Part shown: positions 1 through 9,485 of the stretch, one piece after another
Layout: each line of letters starts with the position of its first letter
How positions within the stretch are numbered: the stretch's first letter is position 1
Origin: Chelatococcus caeni
GTDB lineage: Bacteria > Pseudomonadota > Alphaproteobacteria > Rhizobiales > Beijerinckiaceae
NCBI RefSeq assembly: GCF_014196925.1
Contig: NZ_JACIEN010000001.1
Coordinates: 1,716,484-1,780,483 of the forward strand
Reading direction: 5' to 3'
DNA length: 64,000 nucleotides
Notes under the pieces: generated by a model
What the model was told of the DNA's origin: nothing
The model's input: the letters and a program-made list of their open reading frames with translations, nothing else
The model's database searches: none
Program-made: the position numbers and the translations under genes

Positions 1-286
1 ACGAGCGCGGGCATGACGGCGCAATGGTGCGCACGTCGATGGAGCGGCATTGCACGCCCCTCCTTGACAAAGCACCCGCCAGGGGACACATGTGGCGCGG
101 GTCGCATCGATTTCCCTTTCACGTTCGGCTGCGTGAGCGACGTTCTTCGTCGATTGAGCCGTTCGTCCGGCGACCGATCCTTCCGGAACAGCCCAATTCA
201 CGCGGGGCGTTCGTTTCCCCGCGTTCGTGCGCCCGCTTCGGCTCGTTGCCGGCGGCGTGTCCGGCGCGCACCATGAAAGACGATAA
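1..286 (+). other. Upstream region and leader of the DEAD-box helicase gene
   Basis: No convincing gene is seen here. Two overlapping short open frames have compositions unlike the neighbouring proteins and no recognisable domain. A TTGACA-like hexamer lies near position 64, but no good -10 element follows at the usual distance. Long untranslated leaders are common for cold-inducible DEAD-box helicase genes, so this stretch may hold the promoter and leader of the next gene; that is inference. A short upstream frame that begins with ATG at 272 stops at 288-290, overlapping the helicase GTG start. Confidence 0.3.
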
Positions 287-1822
287 GTGACTTCATTTTC
301 CGATCTCGGCCTCGCCCAACCGCTGCTCAAGGCGCTGGAGAGCGAGGGTTACGAGCAGCCGACGCCGATCCAGGCGCAGGCCATTCCCCATGTCATCTCC
401 GGCCGCGACCTGCTCGGCATCGCCCAGACGGGCACGGGCAAGACGGCGGCCTTCGCCCTTCCCATCCTCCACCGCCTCGCCAACGCGCCGAAGCGCCCGG
501 GCCGCGGGCGCTGCCGCGTGCTCGTGCTGAGCCCGACGCGCGAGCTCGCCAGCCAGATCGGCGAGAGCTTCCGCACCTATGGCCGCCACCTCAACCTGCG
601 CACCACCGTGATCTTCGGCGGCGTCGGCCACCGGCCGCAGTCCGATGCGCTGGCGCGCGGCCTCGACGTGCTGGTCGCCACCCCCGGCCGGCTGATCGAC
701 CACATGCAGACGGGTGCCGTCAGCTTTGCCGAGACGGAGGTCGTCGTCCTCGACGAGGCCGACCAGATGCTCGACATGGGCTTCATCCACGCCATCCGGA
801 AGATCGTGCCGCGCCTGCCGAAGGAGCGCCAGAACCTCTTCTTCTCGGCGACCATGCCCAAGGAGATCGCCGCGCTTGCGTCCGACCTGCTGCACGACCC
901 GGTCCAGGTGTCGGTGACGCCGGTCGCGACGACTGCCGAGCGCATCGACCAGCGCGTCATCTTCGTCGAGACGGCGCGCAAGCGTAACCTCCTCGCCGAG
1001 ATCCTGAAGGGCGAGAAGCTCGGCCGCACGCTCGTCTTCACCCGCACCAAGCACGGCGCCGACCGCGTGGTGCGTCACCTCGAACAGGACGGCATCCGGG
1101 CCGCGGCGATCCACGGTAACAAGAGCCAGTCGCAGCGCGAGCGCGCGCTCGGCGGCTTCCGCACCGGCGAGACGCCGATTCTCGTGGCGACGGACATCGC
1201 CGCCCGCGGCATCGATGTCGACGGCGTGACCCACGTCATCAACTTCGACCTGCCGAACGTGCCGGAATCCTACGTGCACCGCATCGGCCGCACGGCCCGC
1301 GCCGGCGCCGACGGCAGCGCCATCTCCTTCTGTGACGGTGAGGAGCGCGCCTATCTTCGGGCCATCGAGAAGCTGACGCGCCAGAAGATCCCGGCGACCG
1401 ACCGGCGCGCCAATCCGGGCGCCGAGCCGGAGGAGCCCGCCGAAGCCCGCCCGCAGGGCCGCAACGGCGGCGGCAGGAACGGCCCCGGCAAGAGCGCAGC
1501 CGGCAAGGGCCGGCACTCGCCGCGCGGCGGCCGCAACGCGCCGCAGCCGGGCCACCACAGCGCCGGCAAGGCGCCGGGTCACGGCAATGGCCATGGTCAC
1601 GGCAGCGGCCTCGGCCAGGGCAACGGCCAGCGCCAGCAGGACGGTGCGTCCCGCCGTGATGGCCAGCGGCCGGCCAAGGCCGCCCAGGGCAGCGGCAAGC
1701 CGCAGCAGCGCGACCACCACCGCGGTCAGGGCCAGGGTCATGCCCCGGCCGGTGCCGAGCGCATGGACGGCATCGGCTTCATGCGCCCGGCCCGCCGCCG
1801 CAGCGACGGCCCGTCGCGCTGA
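287..1822 (+). CDS. rhlE: DEAD-box RNA helicase, RhlE type
   Basis: ATP-dependent RNA helicase of 511 aa that probably remodels structured RNA, ribosome precursors or mRNA in the cytoplasm. The Q motif (PTPIQ) lies near residue 25, the Walker A AQTGTGKT at 46-53, the DEAD box at 156-159, SAT at 187-189 and the HRIGRTAR motif from residue 331. The helicase core ends near residue 375. A ~135-residue tail follows, very rich in Gly, His, Arg, Gln and Asn, typical of RhlE-like proteins and likely an RNA-binding extension. The start is GTG, which overlaps the stop of a tiny upstream frame. The assignment to RhlE rather than another DEAD subfamily rests on core similarity and tail type. Confidence 0.9.
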   Translation: MTSFSDLGLAQPLLKALESEGYEQPTPIQAQAIPHVISGRDLLGIAQTGTGKTAAFALPILHRLANAPKRPGRGRCRVLVLSPTRELASQIGESFRTYGRHLNLRTTVIFGGVGHRPQSDALARGLDVLVATPGRLIDHMQTGAVSFAETEVVVLDEADQMLDMGFIHAIRKIVPRLPKERQNLFFSATMPKEIAALASDLLHDPVQVSVTPVATTAERIDQRVIFVETARKRNLLAEILKGEKLGRTLVFTRTKHGADRVVRHLEQDGIRAAAIHGNKSQSQRERALGGFRTGETPILVATDIAARGIDVDGVTHVINFDLPNVPESYVHRIGRTARAGADGSAISFCDGEERAYLRAIEKLTRQKIPATDRRANPGAEPEEPAEARPQGRNGGGRNGPGKSAAGKGRHSPRGGRNAPQPGHHSAGKAPGHGNGHGHGSGLGQGNGQRQQDGASRRDGQRPAKAAQGSGKPQQRDHHRGQGQGHAPAGAERMDGIGFMRPARRRSDGPSR

Positions 1823-2017
1823 GGCAGGCCTGGCAGCCGGCAAACCTCCCTTCCCCACACCTCGGGCTCGCCCGGGAGGTGTCCCTCGAAGAGCAAGTCG
1901 GGCACACCCGACTTGCGACAGACGGGATCAGCAGCGCCAGCTTGTGCCGTCAGCATGCTGCCATGATCGGCATCCATCCTGAGCCGTGAGGCAGCAACCA
2001 AGCTCACGGCCAGGGGC
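1823..2017. repeat. Intergenic region with two-hairpin repeat (family C, copy 1)
   Basis: No gene is seen. At 1857-1916 two neighbouring hairpins occur: one with arms ACACCTC/GAGGTGT around a GGGC..GCCC core, and one with arms GCAAGTCGGG/CCCGACTTGC. The same two-hairpin arrangement recurs at 6818-6879, and the second hairpin is found nested in other repeats near 52.5 and 56.0 kb. It could also act as a transcription barrier after the helicase gene. Confidence 0.7.
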
Positions 2018-2719
2018 ATGACGCGCGCGCCGTCCGGCACGACCGGATCAGCAAGGGGATTTTCGACGTCCGCGTGCCGCCCGCGCACGCGCCGCGAGAT
2101 CGTGGCCGATGCGGTCGTGCACGCCATCGGCCTCGTCGCCGCCTGCGTCGGTGCGGTGGTGCTCATCGGTTTCGTGCTGCACGGCGGCGCCTACGGCGCC
2201 CTGCCCGCCGTGGCGCTCTACACCCTCGGCCTCTTCGTCATGCTCGGCTGCTCCTGCGCCTACAACCTGGCACCGGCGTCACCGCGCAAGGAGAAGCTGC
2301 GCCAGTTCGACCAGGCCGGCATCTTCCTGATGATCGCCGGCACCTACACGCCCTTCACGACGCTCAGCCTCGGCGGCCCCTGGGCCGTCGGCCTGACGAG
2401 CTTCGTCTGGCTCGCGGCCATCGCCGGCGCCTGCCTGAAGCTGTTCTTCCCGCGCCGCTTCGACCGCCTGACGATCGCCGCCTATCTCGCCCTCGGCTGG
2501 GCCGGCGGCGTCGCCGTTGCCCCGCTGATGGACGCGCTCGGCCTGACCACGCTGGCGCTGATCGCCGTCGGGGGCGTGCTCTATTCGGTCGGCGTCATTT
2601 TCCATCTCGCCGAACGCCTGCCCTTTCAGGCGGCCATCTGGCACGGCTTCGTCGTCGCCGCCGCCGGCGTGCACTATGCGGCGGTGCTGCGCGCACTGAC
2701 GGCCGTCCTCAGCGCATAG
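2018..2719 (+). CDS. Hemolysin III / PAQR family integral membrane protein
   Basis: A 233-aa protein with about seven hydrophobic segments. It carries the family signature near the second and third segments (DQAGIFLMIAGTYTP) and the C-terminal HGFVVAAAGVHY histidines that, in the PAQR superfamily, contribute to a metal site. E. coli YqfA/TrhA and Bacillus hemolysin III are relatives. The true role is unsettled; membrane-lipid or energy homeostasis has been proposed for the family. The start is ATG with a hydrophilic ~25-residue cytoplasmic N-terminus. It stands alone and converges on ettA across a strong terminator. Confidence 0.85.
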   Translation: MTRAPSGTTGSARGFSTSACRPRTRREIVADAVVHAIGLVAACVGAVVLIGFVLHGGAYGALPAVALYTLGLFVMLGCSCAYNLAPASPRKEKLRQFDQAGIFLMIAGTYTPFTTLSLGGPWAVGLTSFVWLAAIAGACLKLFFPRRFDRLTIAAYLALGWAGGVAVAPLMDALGLTTLALIAVGGVLYSVGVIFHLAERLPFQAAIWHGFVVAAAGVHYAAVLRALTAVLSA

Positions 2720-2751
2720 AAAAGCGCCCGCAGGACGAACCCGCGGGCGCT
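2719..2751 (-). terminator. Rho-independent terminator of ettA
   Basis: A GC-rich stem with 9-bp perfect arms (AGCGCCCGC at 2723-2731, GCGGGCGCT at 2743-2751) and an 11-nt loop. On the minus strand it is followed by TTTT at 2722-2719. It lies 17 bases after the ettA stop codon. On the plus strand it could also block transcripts leaving the hemolysin III gene, but without a U-tract. Confidence 0.85.
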
Positions 2752-2767
2752 CGCAACAGGGTCCCGC

Positions 2768-4423
2768 TCAGCGCGAGAACTTCTTGTACTGGATGCGCTT
2801 CGGGATCGTGGAATCGATGCCGAGGCGGCGCTTCTTGTCTTCCTCGTAATCCTCGAAGTTGCCCTCGAACCACTCCACGTGGCTGTCGCCCTCGAAGGCG
2901 AGCATGTGGGTGGCGACACGGTCGAGGAACATGCGGTCGTGGCTGATGATGACGGCGCAGCCGGCATAATCCTCCAGCGCCTCCTCGAGCGCGCGCAAGG
3001 TGTCGACGTCGAGGTCGTTGGTCGGCTCGTCGAGCAGCAGCACGTTGGCGCCCGACTTCAGCATCTTGGCAAGGTGCACGCGGTTGCGCTCGCCGCCCGA
3101 GAGCATGCCGACCTTCTTCTGCTGGTCGCCGCCCTTGAAGTTGAAGGCCGAGCAATAGGCCCGCGAGTTGATCTCGCGCTTGCCGAGATAGATGACGTCG
3201 TTGCCGCCGGAGATTTCCTCCCAGACGGTCTTGTTGCCGTCGAGCGCGTCGCGCGACTGGTCGACATAGCCGAGCTTGACCGATTCACCAACGGTGATGG
3301 AGCCGGCGTCCGGCGTCTCCTGCCCGGTGATCATGCGGAACAGGGTGGTCTTGCCCGCGCCGTTCGGCCCGATGACGCCGACGATGCCGCCCGGGGGCAG
3401 CTTGAACGACAAATCGTCGATGAGCAGACGATCGCCGAAGCCCTTGGTGAGGCCGTCGAACTCGATGACGTTGTTGCCCAGCCGCTCGGCGATCGGGATG
3501 ACGATCTGGGCCGTGGTCGGTGCCTTGTCCGAGGCCTTCTGCACCAGCTCCTCGTAGCGCTGGATACGCGCCTTGTTCTTGGCCTGGCGGGCCTTGGGCG
3601 AGGCGGAGATCCACTCGCGCTCGCGCTCCAGCGTGCGCTGGCGCGCCTCCTCCTCGCGTCCCTCCTGGGCGAGGCGCTTCTGCTTCTGCTCCAGCCACGA
3701 GGAATAGTTGCCCTCGTAGGGGATGCCACGGCCGCGGTCGAGCTCGAGGATCCAGCCCGTGACGTTGTCGAGGAAGTAGCGGTCGTGGGTGACGATCAGG
3801 ATGGCGCCCGGATAGGTCCTGAGGTGCCCTTCGAGCCAGGCCACCGTCTCGGCGTCGAGATGGTTGGTCGGCTCGTCGAGCAGCAGCAGGTCCGGCTGGG
3901 CGAGCAGCAGCTGGCACAGCGCCACGCGGCGCTTCTCGCCGCCGGACAGCGAGGCGACCTCCGCATCGTCCGGCGGGCAGCGCAGGGCGTCCATGGCCTG
4001 GTCGACCTTCGAATCGAGGTCCCACAGGCCCTTGGCCTCGATCTCGTCCTGCAGCCGCGTCATCTCGTCGGCCGTCTCGTCCGAGTAGTTCATGGCGAGC
4101 TCGTTGTAGCGCTCGAGCACCGCCTTCTCGCCGGCGACGCCCTCCATGACGTTCTCGCGCACATTCTTCGTCGGGTCGAGCTGCGGCTCCTGCGGCAGGT
4201 AGCCGACGCGCGCGCCTTCCGCCGCCCAGGCCTCGCCCGTGAACTCCTTGTCGAGCCCGGCCATGACCTTGAGCAGCGTCGACTTGCCGGCGCCGTTGAC
4301 GCCGAGCACGCCGATCTTGGCGCCCGGGTAGAAGGACAGGTGCACGTTGTCGAGGACCTTCTTGCCGCCAGGGTAGGTCTTCGACAGGCCGCGCATGTGG
4401 TAGACGTACTGATAGGAGGCCAT
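2768..4423 (-). CDS. ettA: Energy-dependent translational throttle protein EttA (ABC-F ATPase)
   Basis: A 551-aa ABC-F protein that binds the ribosomal E site and couples translation to the ATP/ADP ratio. It has two ABC domains without membrane segments. The first Walker A is GVNGAGKST at 41-49, with signature LSGGEKRR and [11 protein letters not shown]. The second domain has [17 protein letters not shown] and [12 protein letters not shown] charged linker with the [10 protein letters not shown] signature lies between them. The length matches E. coli EttA (555 aa). It is a single gene with its own terminator, divergent from arfB. Confidence 0.96.
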   Translation of the reverse strand: MASYQYVYHMRGLSKTYPGGKKVLDNVHLSFYPGAKIGVLGVNGAGKSTLLKVMAGLDKEFTGEAWAAEGARVGYLPQEPQLDPTKNVRENVMEGVAGEKAVLERYNELAMNYSDETADEMTRLQDEIEAKGLWDLDSKVDQAMDALRCPPDDAEVASLSGGEKRRVALCQLLLAQPDLLLLDEPTNHLDAETVAWLEGHLRTYPGAILIVTHDRYFLDNVTGWILELDRGRGIPYEGNYSSWLEQKQKRLAQEGREEEARQRTLEREREWISASPKARQAKNKARIQRYEELVQKASDKAPTTAQIVIPIAERLGNNVIEFDGLTKGFGDRLLIDDLSFKLPPGGIVGVIGPNGAGKTTLFRMITGQETPDAGSITVGESVKLGYVDQSRDALDGNKTVWEEISGGNDVIYLGKREINSRAYCSAFNFKGGDQQKKVGMLSGGERNRVHLAKMLKSGANVLLLDEPTNDLDVDTLRALEEALEDYAGCAVIISHDRMFLDRVATHMLAFEGDSHVEWFEGNFEDYEEDKKRRLGIDSTIPKRIQYKKFSR

Positions 4424-4575
4424 TCAAGTCTCTCTCAACGAAAGGACCGCATGCTCCCGGCGTGCACCGCGCACGCGGGAACTGTCGGCCGCATCGGAAA
4501 TTCGAGCCACGAGTTATCAGGCGGGCGAGGTCGGTTCAAGCCGCGCGCCCCCGCACGCGACCTGCCGGATCCGCC

Positions 4576-4998
4576 ATGCTGCGCATCACCGACGATATAA
4601 GCATCGACGAAAGCGAAATCGAGGAGAGCCACATCCGTGCCTCCGGCCCCGGCGGCCAGCACGTCAACAAGACGGCGAGCGCGGTGCAGCTGCGCTTCGA
4701 CGCCCGCCGCTCCCCGTCGCTGCCGAACGAGGTGGCCATCCGCCTGATGAAGCTCGCCGGCAGCCGCCTGACGCAGGAAGGCGTCATCGTCATCACCGCC
4801 CAGTCGCACCGCAGCCAGCTGCGCAACCGCGAGGAGGCGCTGGACAGGCTCGTGGACCTGATCCGGCAGGCGACGGTGCGCCCCAAGCCGCGCCGGCCGA
4901 CGAAGCCGACGAAGGCCTCCAGGGAGCGGCGGCTCGAAGGCAAGCAGCGTCGCTCCGCGGTAAAATCCGTCCGGCGGGCCAAGCCGACGGTGGAGTGA
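4576..4998 (+). CDS. arfB: Alternative ribosome-rescue factor ArfB (YaeJ), peptidyl-tRNA hydrolase
   Basis: A 140-aa class-I release-factor homologue that frees ribosomes stalled on non-stop mRNA. The catalytic GGQ motif is at residues 26-28 within SGPGGQHVNKTASAV. The C-terminal ~35 residues are Lys/Arg rich (RPTKPTKASRERR), the tail that enters the empty mRNA channel. ATG at 4576 is chosen because the domain begins there; the frame is open further upstream to 4462, but that part has no family similarity. It is divergent from ettA, another translation factor. Confidence 0.93.
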   Translation: MLRITDDISIDESEIEESHIRASGPGGQHVNKTASAVQLRFDARRSPSLPNEVAIRLMKLAGSRLTQEGVIVITAQSHRSQLRNREEALDRLVDLIRQATVRPKPRRPTKPTKASRERRLEGKQRRSAVKSVRRAKPTVE

Positions 4999-5043
4999 CG
5001 GCCCGGCGATCGTGGAGCCAGACCTGCACGCCGTTTCCCTGCC

Positions 5044-5132
5044 GTCATGCCCGCGCTCGTCGCGGGCATCCACGCCTTCAACCGAAAAGCAACGTCAAAG
5101 GCGTGGATGGCCGGGACAAGCCCGGCCATGAC
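5044..5132. repeat. Palindromic repeat family B, copy 1
   Basis: An ~89-bp element bounded by GTCATG and CATGAC, with one hairpin at each end (ATGCCCGCGCTCGTCGCGGGCAT and GATGGCCGGGACAAGCCCGGCCAT) and inner arms CCACGCCTT/AAGGCGTGG. Several other copies occur in the window. The short frames across it (MPALVAGIHA type) are translation artefacts. The rest of 4999-5352 holds nothing recognisable except an AGGAAGAGG ribosome-binding site just before the next gene. Confidence 0.85.
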
Positions 5133-5352
5133 GACCGAGGCGCCTCTGCCTGCCCCGTTCTCGCAGCTGCCCGCGAACCCGATTGGCAGCGTGCGGCGTT
5201 CCCCACATCGTGATCCCCACGCGCGGCACGCACGCCCGGCATGCACTGCTCGGTGCTTTTGCAATGTGAGCCGGGATGCGTATGGTGTGCGCCGAATGCG
5301 GCGGCGCCCGCGCTGCCCCACAGCCATCACATGAGGAACGACAGGAAGAGGC

Positions 5353-6795
5353 ATGACCGCACATTTCCAGAACTTCATCGCCGGTGAGTGGGTCGCCGGG
5401 CACGACGCCACCAGGAACGTCAACCCGTCGAACACGAACGACGTCGTCGGCGAATACTCCCGCGCGAGCGCGGCCGACACCGAGCGCGCCATCGCCGCGG
5501 CCAAGGCCGCCTTCCCTGCCTGGGCCCGCACGACCCCGCAGGAGCGGCACGACATCCTCAAGAGGGCCGGCGACGAGATCCTCGCCCGCAAGGACGAGCT
5601 CGGCCGCCTGCTCTCGCGCGAAGAGGGCAAGACCCTGCCGGAAGGCGTAGGCGAAGTGGTCCGCGCCGGCCAGATCTTCCTCTTCTTCGCGCAGGAAGCG
5701 CTGCGCCTTGCTGGCGACAAGATCGCCTCCGTGCGCCCCGGCGTCGATGTCGAGATCACGCGCGAGCCGGTCGGCGTCGTCGGCATCATCGCTCCGTGGA
5801 ACTTCCCCATCGCCATCCCCGCGTGGAAGATCGCCCCGGCGCTCTGCTACGGCAACACGGTCGTCTTCAAGCCGGCCGACCTCGTGCCCGGCTCGGCCCA
5901 TGCCCTGTCCGAGATCATCGTGCGTGCCGGCATTCCCTCCGGCGTCTTCAACCTCGTCATGGGCCGCGGCTCGGTCGTCGGCGAGACGCTGCTGAAGTCG
6001 CGCGACGTCAACGCCATCACCTTCACCGGCTCCGTGGCGACCGGCCGCAAGGTGGCCGAGGCCTGCGTCGGCACGATGAAGAAGTTCCAGCTCGAGATGG
6101 GCGGCAAGAACCCGCTCGTCGTGCTCGACGACGCCGACCTCAAGACGGCGGTGGAATGCACCGTCAACGGCGCCTTCTTCTCCACCGGCCAGCGCTGCAC
6201 GGCCTCCTCGCGCGTCATCGTGACGGCCGGCATCCATGACCGGTTCGTCGATGCGGTGGCCGAGCGCATGAAGGGCCTCGTCGTCGGTGACGCCCTGAAG
6301 GCCGGCACCCATATCGGCCCGGTGGTCGACCAGAACCAACTCGACCAGGACCTCTCCTACGTCAAGATCGGCCAGGACGAAGGCGCCCGCCTCGTCGCCG
6401 GCGGCGAGGTGCTGAACCGCGAGACACCCGGCTTCTACATGGCGCCCGCGCTCTTCACCGAGTGCACCAACGCCATGCGCATCTCGCGCGAGGAGATCTT
6501 CGGCCCGGTCGCCAGCGTCATCCGCGCCAAGGACTACGACGAGGCGCTCGCCCTCGCCAACGACACCGAGTTCGGCCTGTCGGCGGGCATCTGCACGTCG
6601 AGCCTCAAATACGCCAGCCACTTCAAGCGCAACGCCGAGGCCGGCATGGTCATGGTCAACCTGCCGACCGCCGGCGTCGACTACCACGTGCCCTTCGGCG
6701 GCAGCAAAGGCTCGTCCTACGGCGCCCGCGAGCAGGGCCGCTACGCGGTGGAGTTCTACACGACGGTCAAGACGGCCTATACGCTGCCGATCTGA
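5353..6795 (+). CDS. NAD(P)-dependent aldehyde dehydrogenase, ketoglutarate-semialdehyde type
   Basis: A 480-aa aldehyde dehydrogenase that oxidises an aldehyde to its acid with NAD(P)+. The PWNFP motif lies near residue 145, the general base Glu248 is in LEMGGKNP, and the catalytic Cys282 is in GQRCTASSR. The C-terminal FGGSKGSSYG...EFYT pattern resembles 2,5-dioxovalerate (alpha-ketoglutarate semialdehyde) dehydrogenases of sugar-acid pathways; that substrate is an inference. It starts at ATG after a strong AGGAAGAGG site. It is monocistronic, between repeats. Confidence 0.85.
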   Translation: MTAHFQNFIAGEWVAGHDATRNVNPSNTNDVVGEYSRASAADTERAIAAAKAAFPAWARTTPQERHDILKRAGDEILARKDELGRLLSREEGKTLPEGVGEVVRAGQIFLFFAQEALRLAGDKIASVRPGVDVEITREPVGVVGIIAPWNFPIAIPAWKIAPALCYGNTVVFKPADLVPGSAHALSEIIVRAGIPSGVFNLVMGRGSVVGETLLKSRDVNAITFTGSVATGRKVAEACVGTMKKFQLEMGGKNPLVVLDDADLKTAVECTVNGAFFSTGQRCTASSRVIVTAGIHDRFVDAVAERMKGLVVGDALKAGTHIGPVVDQNQLDQDLSYVKIGQDEGARLVAGGEVLNRETPGFYMAPALFTECTNAMRISREEIFGPVASVIRAKDYDEALALANDTEFGLSAGICTSSLKYASHFKRNAEAGMVMVNLPTAGVDYHVPFGGSKGSSYGAREQGRYAVEFYTTVKTAYTLPI

Positions 6796-7195
6796 CGGTC
6801 GCACCTGCTTCCTCCCCACACATCTCGGGTGGACCCGAGATGTGATCCTGAGAGGCAGGTCGGGAACACCCCGACTTGCCTGGGGAGGGGGGCGGGGTGG
6901 GTGTTGCGGCTGCCCCCCTCCCTACCCTTCCCCGCAAGGGCACGGTATTCGCATACAAGGAGCGCTATTGATCCCTCCCCTTCAGGGGAGGGTGGATCGC
7001 GCCGGAGGCGCGAGACGGGTGGGGTCGAGGCGGGGACCGGTGTTCACAATCTCAGCCGCGCGGGCCCCCCCCCCCGTCGCTGCTACGCAGCGCCACCTCC
7101 CCCAATGCGGGGGAGGATCACGACCTCGACGTTCATGTGCAATAGCCTGCCCCCACAAGGGGAAACGGATCGACGACGCCGGGAAAGGGGTGCCC
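6796..7195. repeat. Repeat-filled intergenic region: family C copy 2 and family A copy 1
   Basis: No gene is seen in these 400 bases. A two-hairpin element lies at 6818-6879 (arms CACATCTCGGG/CCCGAGATGTG, then GCAGGTCGGG/CCCGACTTGC). A C/G-rich stretch of family-D type lies at about 6880-6950. A complete family-A element follows at 6970-7119, opening with GATCCCTCCCC and closing with GGGGGAGGATC. It has four short hairpins and an 11-base C run at 7065-7075. Confidence 0.85.
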
Positions 7196-9307
7196 CTATT
7201 CCACCCGCACCGTCACGCTGTCCGTCGCGCCACGGCCGTCCGTCACCGTCACCCGTGCGAAGCCGCGCCCGTCCGCCTCCCACGCGGCCTCGCGCCTCGG
7301 GCTGTGCGTCCCGAGCGGCGCGCCGTTGACGTACCACAGGAACGGCGGGCTTCCGCCGCTCGCCTTGAGCGCGAGGAGCGCTCCGGCCCCCTCCTCCGAG
7401 AGACCGAGGTCGACGCGCGCCCCGTCCGGCGGGAAGGCGATGCGCAGCGGCGCCTGCGCCACGGCCGCGATCGTCTTCGGCACGTCCTTGCGCAGGTGGC
7501 GCAGCGGCGGCGGCAGGTTCGCCGTCGTCGCGTGGATGACGCCCGGCGGCTCGGCCACGGGCTCGCTCGCACCGCCGCGCCGGGCGAAGGCCTCGAACAG
7601 CATGGGCGCCGCCACCTGTCGGGCGACGAGGCCGGGCACCGCCGCGCCGTCCGGCCGGCCGATCCACACCGCGATGGTGGTGCTGCGGTCGAAACCGATG
7701 GCCCAGGCATCGCGATAGCCGTAGGAGGTGCCGGTCTTGTAGGCGATCATGCCCGGCAGCGCGTTCTGCGGCGCCGGCGCACCGCGCAGCACGTCGGCGA
7801 CGTACCAGGCCGCGACCGGCTCCGTCAGGCGCGCGGCCTCGCCTGCGGGCGCCCCCTCCTCCCGCCACCACAGCGCCGGCACGGCGCCGCCACGCGCGAA
7901 GGCGGCATAGAGGCGCGCGAGATCGATGAGGCGCACGCCGACGCCGCCGAGGCCGATGGCGAGGCCCGGCGCCGCCTCCTTCGGCAGGACGAGGTCCGCC
8001 CCGGCCGAGCGCAGCCGCACGAGAAGCCGCACCGGCCCGATCTCCGACAGCAGTTCCACCGCCGGCACGTTGAGCGAGAGCTGCAGCGCATGGCGCGCCG
8101 TCACCGTGCCCTGGAAGGTGAGGTCGAAGTTCTTCGGCGCGTAGATACCATAGCGCGACGGCCGGTCGTCCAGCACCGTCTCGGGATGGGCGAACCCGCT
8201 CTCGAAGGCGAGCGCATAGATGAACGGCTTGAGCGCCGAGCCCGGCGAGCGCACGGCGAGCACGGTGTCGACCGCCCCGGCCCGCTCGGCCGAGAAATAA
8301 TCCGCCGCGCCGACATAGGCGCGCACGGCGCCGCTCGCATTATCGATGGCGATGACGGCGGCCGAGGCGCGCGGATCGACCCGCTCGGCCGTCTCGCGCG
8401 CCAGCGCCTCGAGCCGCGCCTGCAGGCGCGCATCGAGCGTCAGGCGATGCTCGCGCCGACCGGGCTCCCCGCGCACCACCGTCTCGGCGAGGTGCGGTGC
8501 CAGCATCGGCACCGGCTGGCGCTGCGTCGGCACCGGCGCCTCGCGGGCTGCCCGTGCCTCGGCCTCCGAGATGCCGCCGTGGGCGAGCGCCCGTGCCAGC
8601 ACCCGGTCGCGCGCGGCGCGGGCCACCTCCGGAAAGCGGTCCGGCCGGCGCGTCTCGGGCGATTGCGGCAGGGCGACGAGCAGCGCCGCCTCGGCGAGCG
8701 ACAGGCGCTTCGGCTCCTTGCCGAAATAGGCGAGGCTCGCGGCGCGGATGCCCTCGAGATTGCCGCCATAGGGCGCCATGGTGAGGTAGAAGCCGAGGAT
8801 CGCGTCCTTGTCGAAGCGCCGTTCCAACTGAACGGCGCGCACCGCCTGGCGCAGCTTGGCGGCGAGGTCGCGTTCCTCGCGCGGCTCGAGCAGGCGTGCC
8901 ACCTGCATGGTCAGCGTGGAGCCGCCCGAGACGATGCGCCCGTTGAGCGCCACCTGGCCCGCGGCGCGCAGGACGGCGAGCGCATCGATGCCGGAATGCG
9001 CGCGAAAACGCCGGTCCTCATAGGTCGTGAGCAGCGCGATGAAGCCCGGATCGACGTCGTCGACGCCGACCGGCAGGCGCCAGCGTCCCTGCGGCGTGGT
9101 GAAGGCGCGCAGCAGCCGGCCGTCCCTGTCGGACACGACGGTCGAGCGCTCCTCGACCTGCGCCAGGTCGAGCGGCCCGAGCGAAGCGACGAAGCGCGCA
9201 AGCGCGATGCCGCCGGCGAGGAGCAGCACCGCGCAAACCGCCGCCACCCCGTGCAACGCGCGGGAGCGGAGCAGTCTGGCAAGTCGCTCGCTCAATCCGG
9301 CCGGCAT
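7196..9307 (-). CDS. pbpC: Penicillin-binding protein 1C (peptidoglycan glycosyltransferase/transpeptidase)
   Basis: A 703-aa bifunctional class-A PBP anchored by one N-terminal membrane helix (about residues 18-42). The glycosyltransferase domain has the catalytic Glu97 in YEDRRFRAHSG and GGSTLTMQ at 128-135. The transpeptidase domain has Ser357 in SALK, SLN at 411-413 and KTGT at 524-527. The C-terminal ~90 residues form the BiPBP_C domain specific to PBP1C. It lies immediately downstream of, and in the same direction as, the alpha-2-macroglobulin gene, an association known in many proteobacteria. All catalytic motifs are intact. Confidence 0.95.
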   Translation of the reverse strand: MPAGLSERLARLLRSRALHGVAAVCAVLLLAGGIALARFVASLGPLDLAQVEERSTVVSDRDGRLLRAFTTPQGRWRLPVGVDDVDPGFIALLTTYEDRRFRAHSGIDALAVLRAAGQVALNGRIVSGGSTLTMQVARLLEPREERDLAAKLRQAVRAVQLERRFDKDAILGFYLTMAPYGGNLEGIRAASLAYFGKEPKRLSLAEAALLVALPQSPETRRPDRFPEVARAARDRVLARALAHGGISEAEARAAREAPVPTQRQPVPMLAPHLAETVVRGEPGRREHRLTLDARLQARLEALARETAERVDPRASAAVIAIDNASGAVRAYVGAADYFSAERAGAVDTVLAVRSPGSALKPFIYALAFESGFAHPETVLDDRPSRYGIYAPKNFDLTFQGTVTARHALQLSLNVPAVELLSEIGPVRLLVRLRSAGADLVLPKEAAPGLAIGLGGVGVRLIDLARLYAAFARGGAVPALWWREEGAPAGEAARLTEPVAAWYVADVLRGAPAPQNALPGMIAYKTGTSYGYRDAWAIGFDRSTTIAVWIGRPDGAAVPGLVARQVAAPMLFEAFARRGGASEPVAEPPGVIHATTANLPPPLRHLRKDVPKTIAAVAQAPLRIAFPPDGARVDLGLSEEGAGALLALKASGGSPPFLWYVNGAPLGTHSPRREAAWEADGRGFARVTVTDGRGATDSVTVRVE

Positions 9308-9349
9308 CCCAGCGACCTTCTCGTTGCGCCCCGGCGGGCCTCATCTGTT

Positions 9350-9458
9350 CCCTCCCCCTTGCGGGGAGGGCCAGGGTGGGGGTGGCGCAGCCTGGAGGAC
9401 CGCACCGTCACCCGACGTCGCGCCCCCCACCCCTACCCCTCCCCGCAAGGGGGAGGGG
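9350..9458. repeat. Palindromic repeat family D, copy 1
   Basis: A ~110-bp inverted-repeat element between pbpC and the macroglobulin gene. Terminal hairpins are CCTCCCCCTTGCGGGGAGGG and CCCTCCCCGCAAGGGGGAGG, and inner arms AGGGTGGGGG and CCCCCCACCCCT pair across the centre. A related copy lies at 50738-50880. It sits within the transcript expected to run from the macroglobulin gene to pbpC. Confidence 0.75.
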
Positions 9459-9485
9459 AAATTGCGGCGTCCATCGTAGCCGCCC

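Noticed and set aside
62-120. Sigma-70 promoter from the TTGACA-like hexamer near 64
   Set aside because: No acceptable -10 element 16-18 bp downstream.
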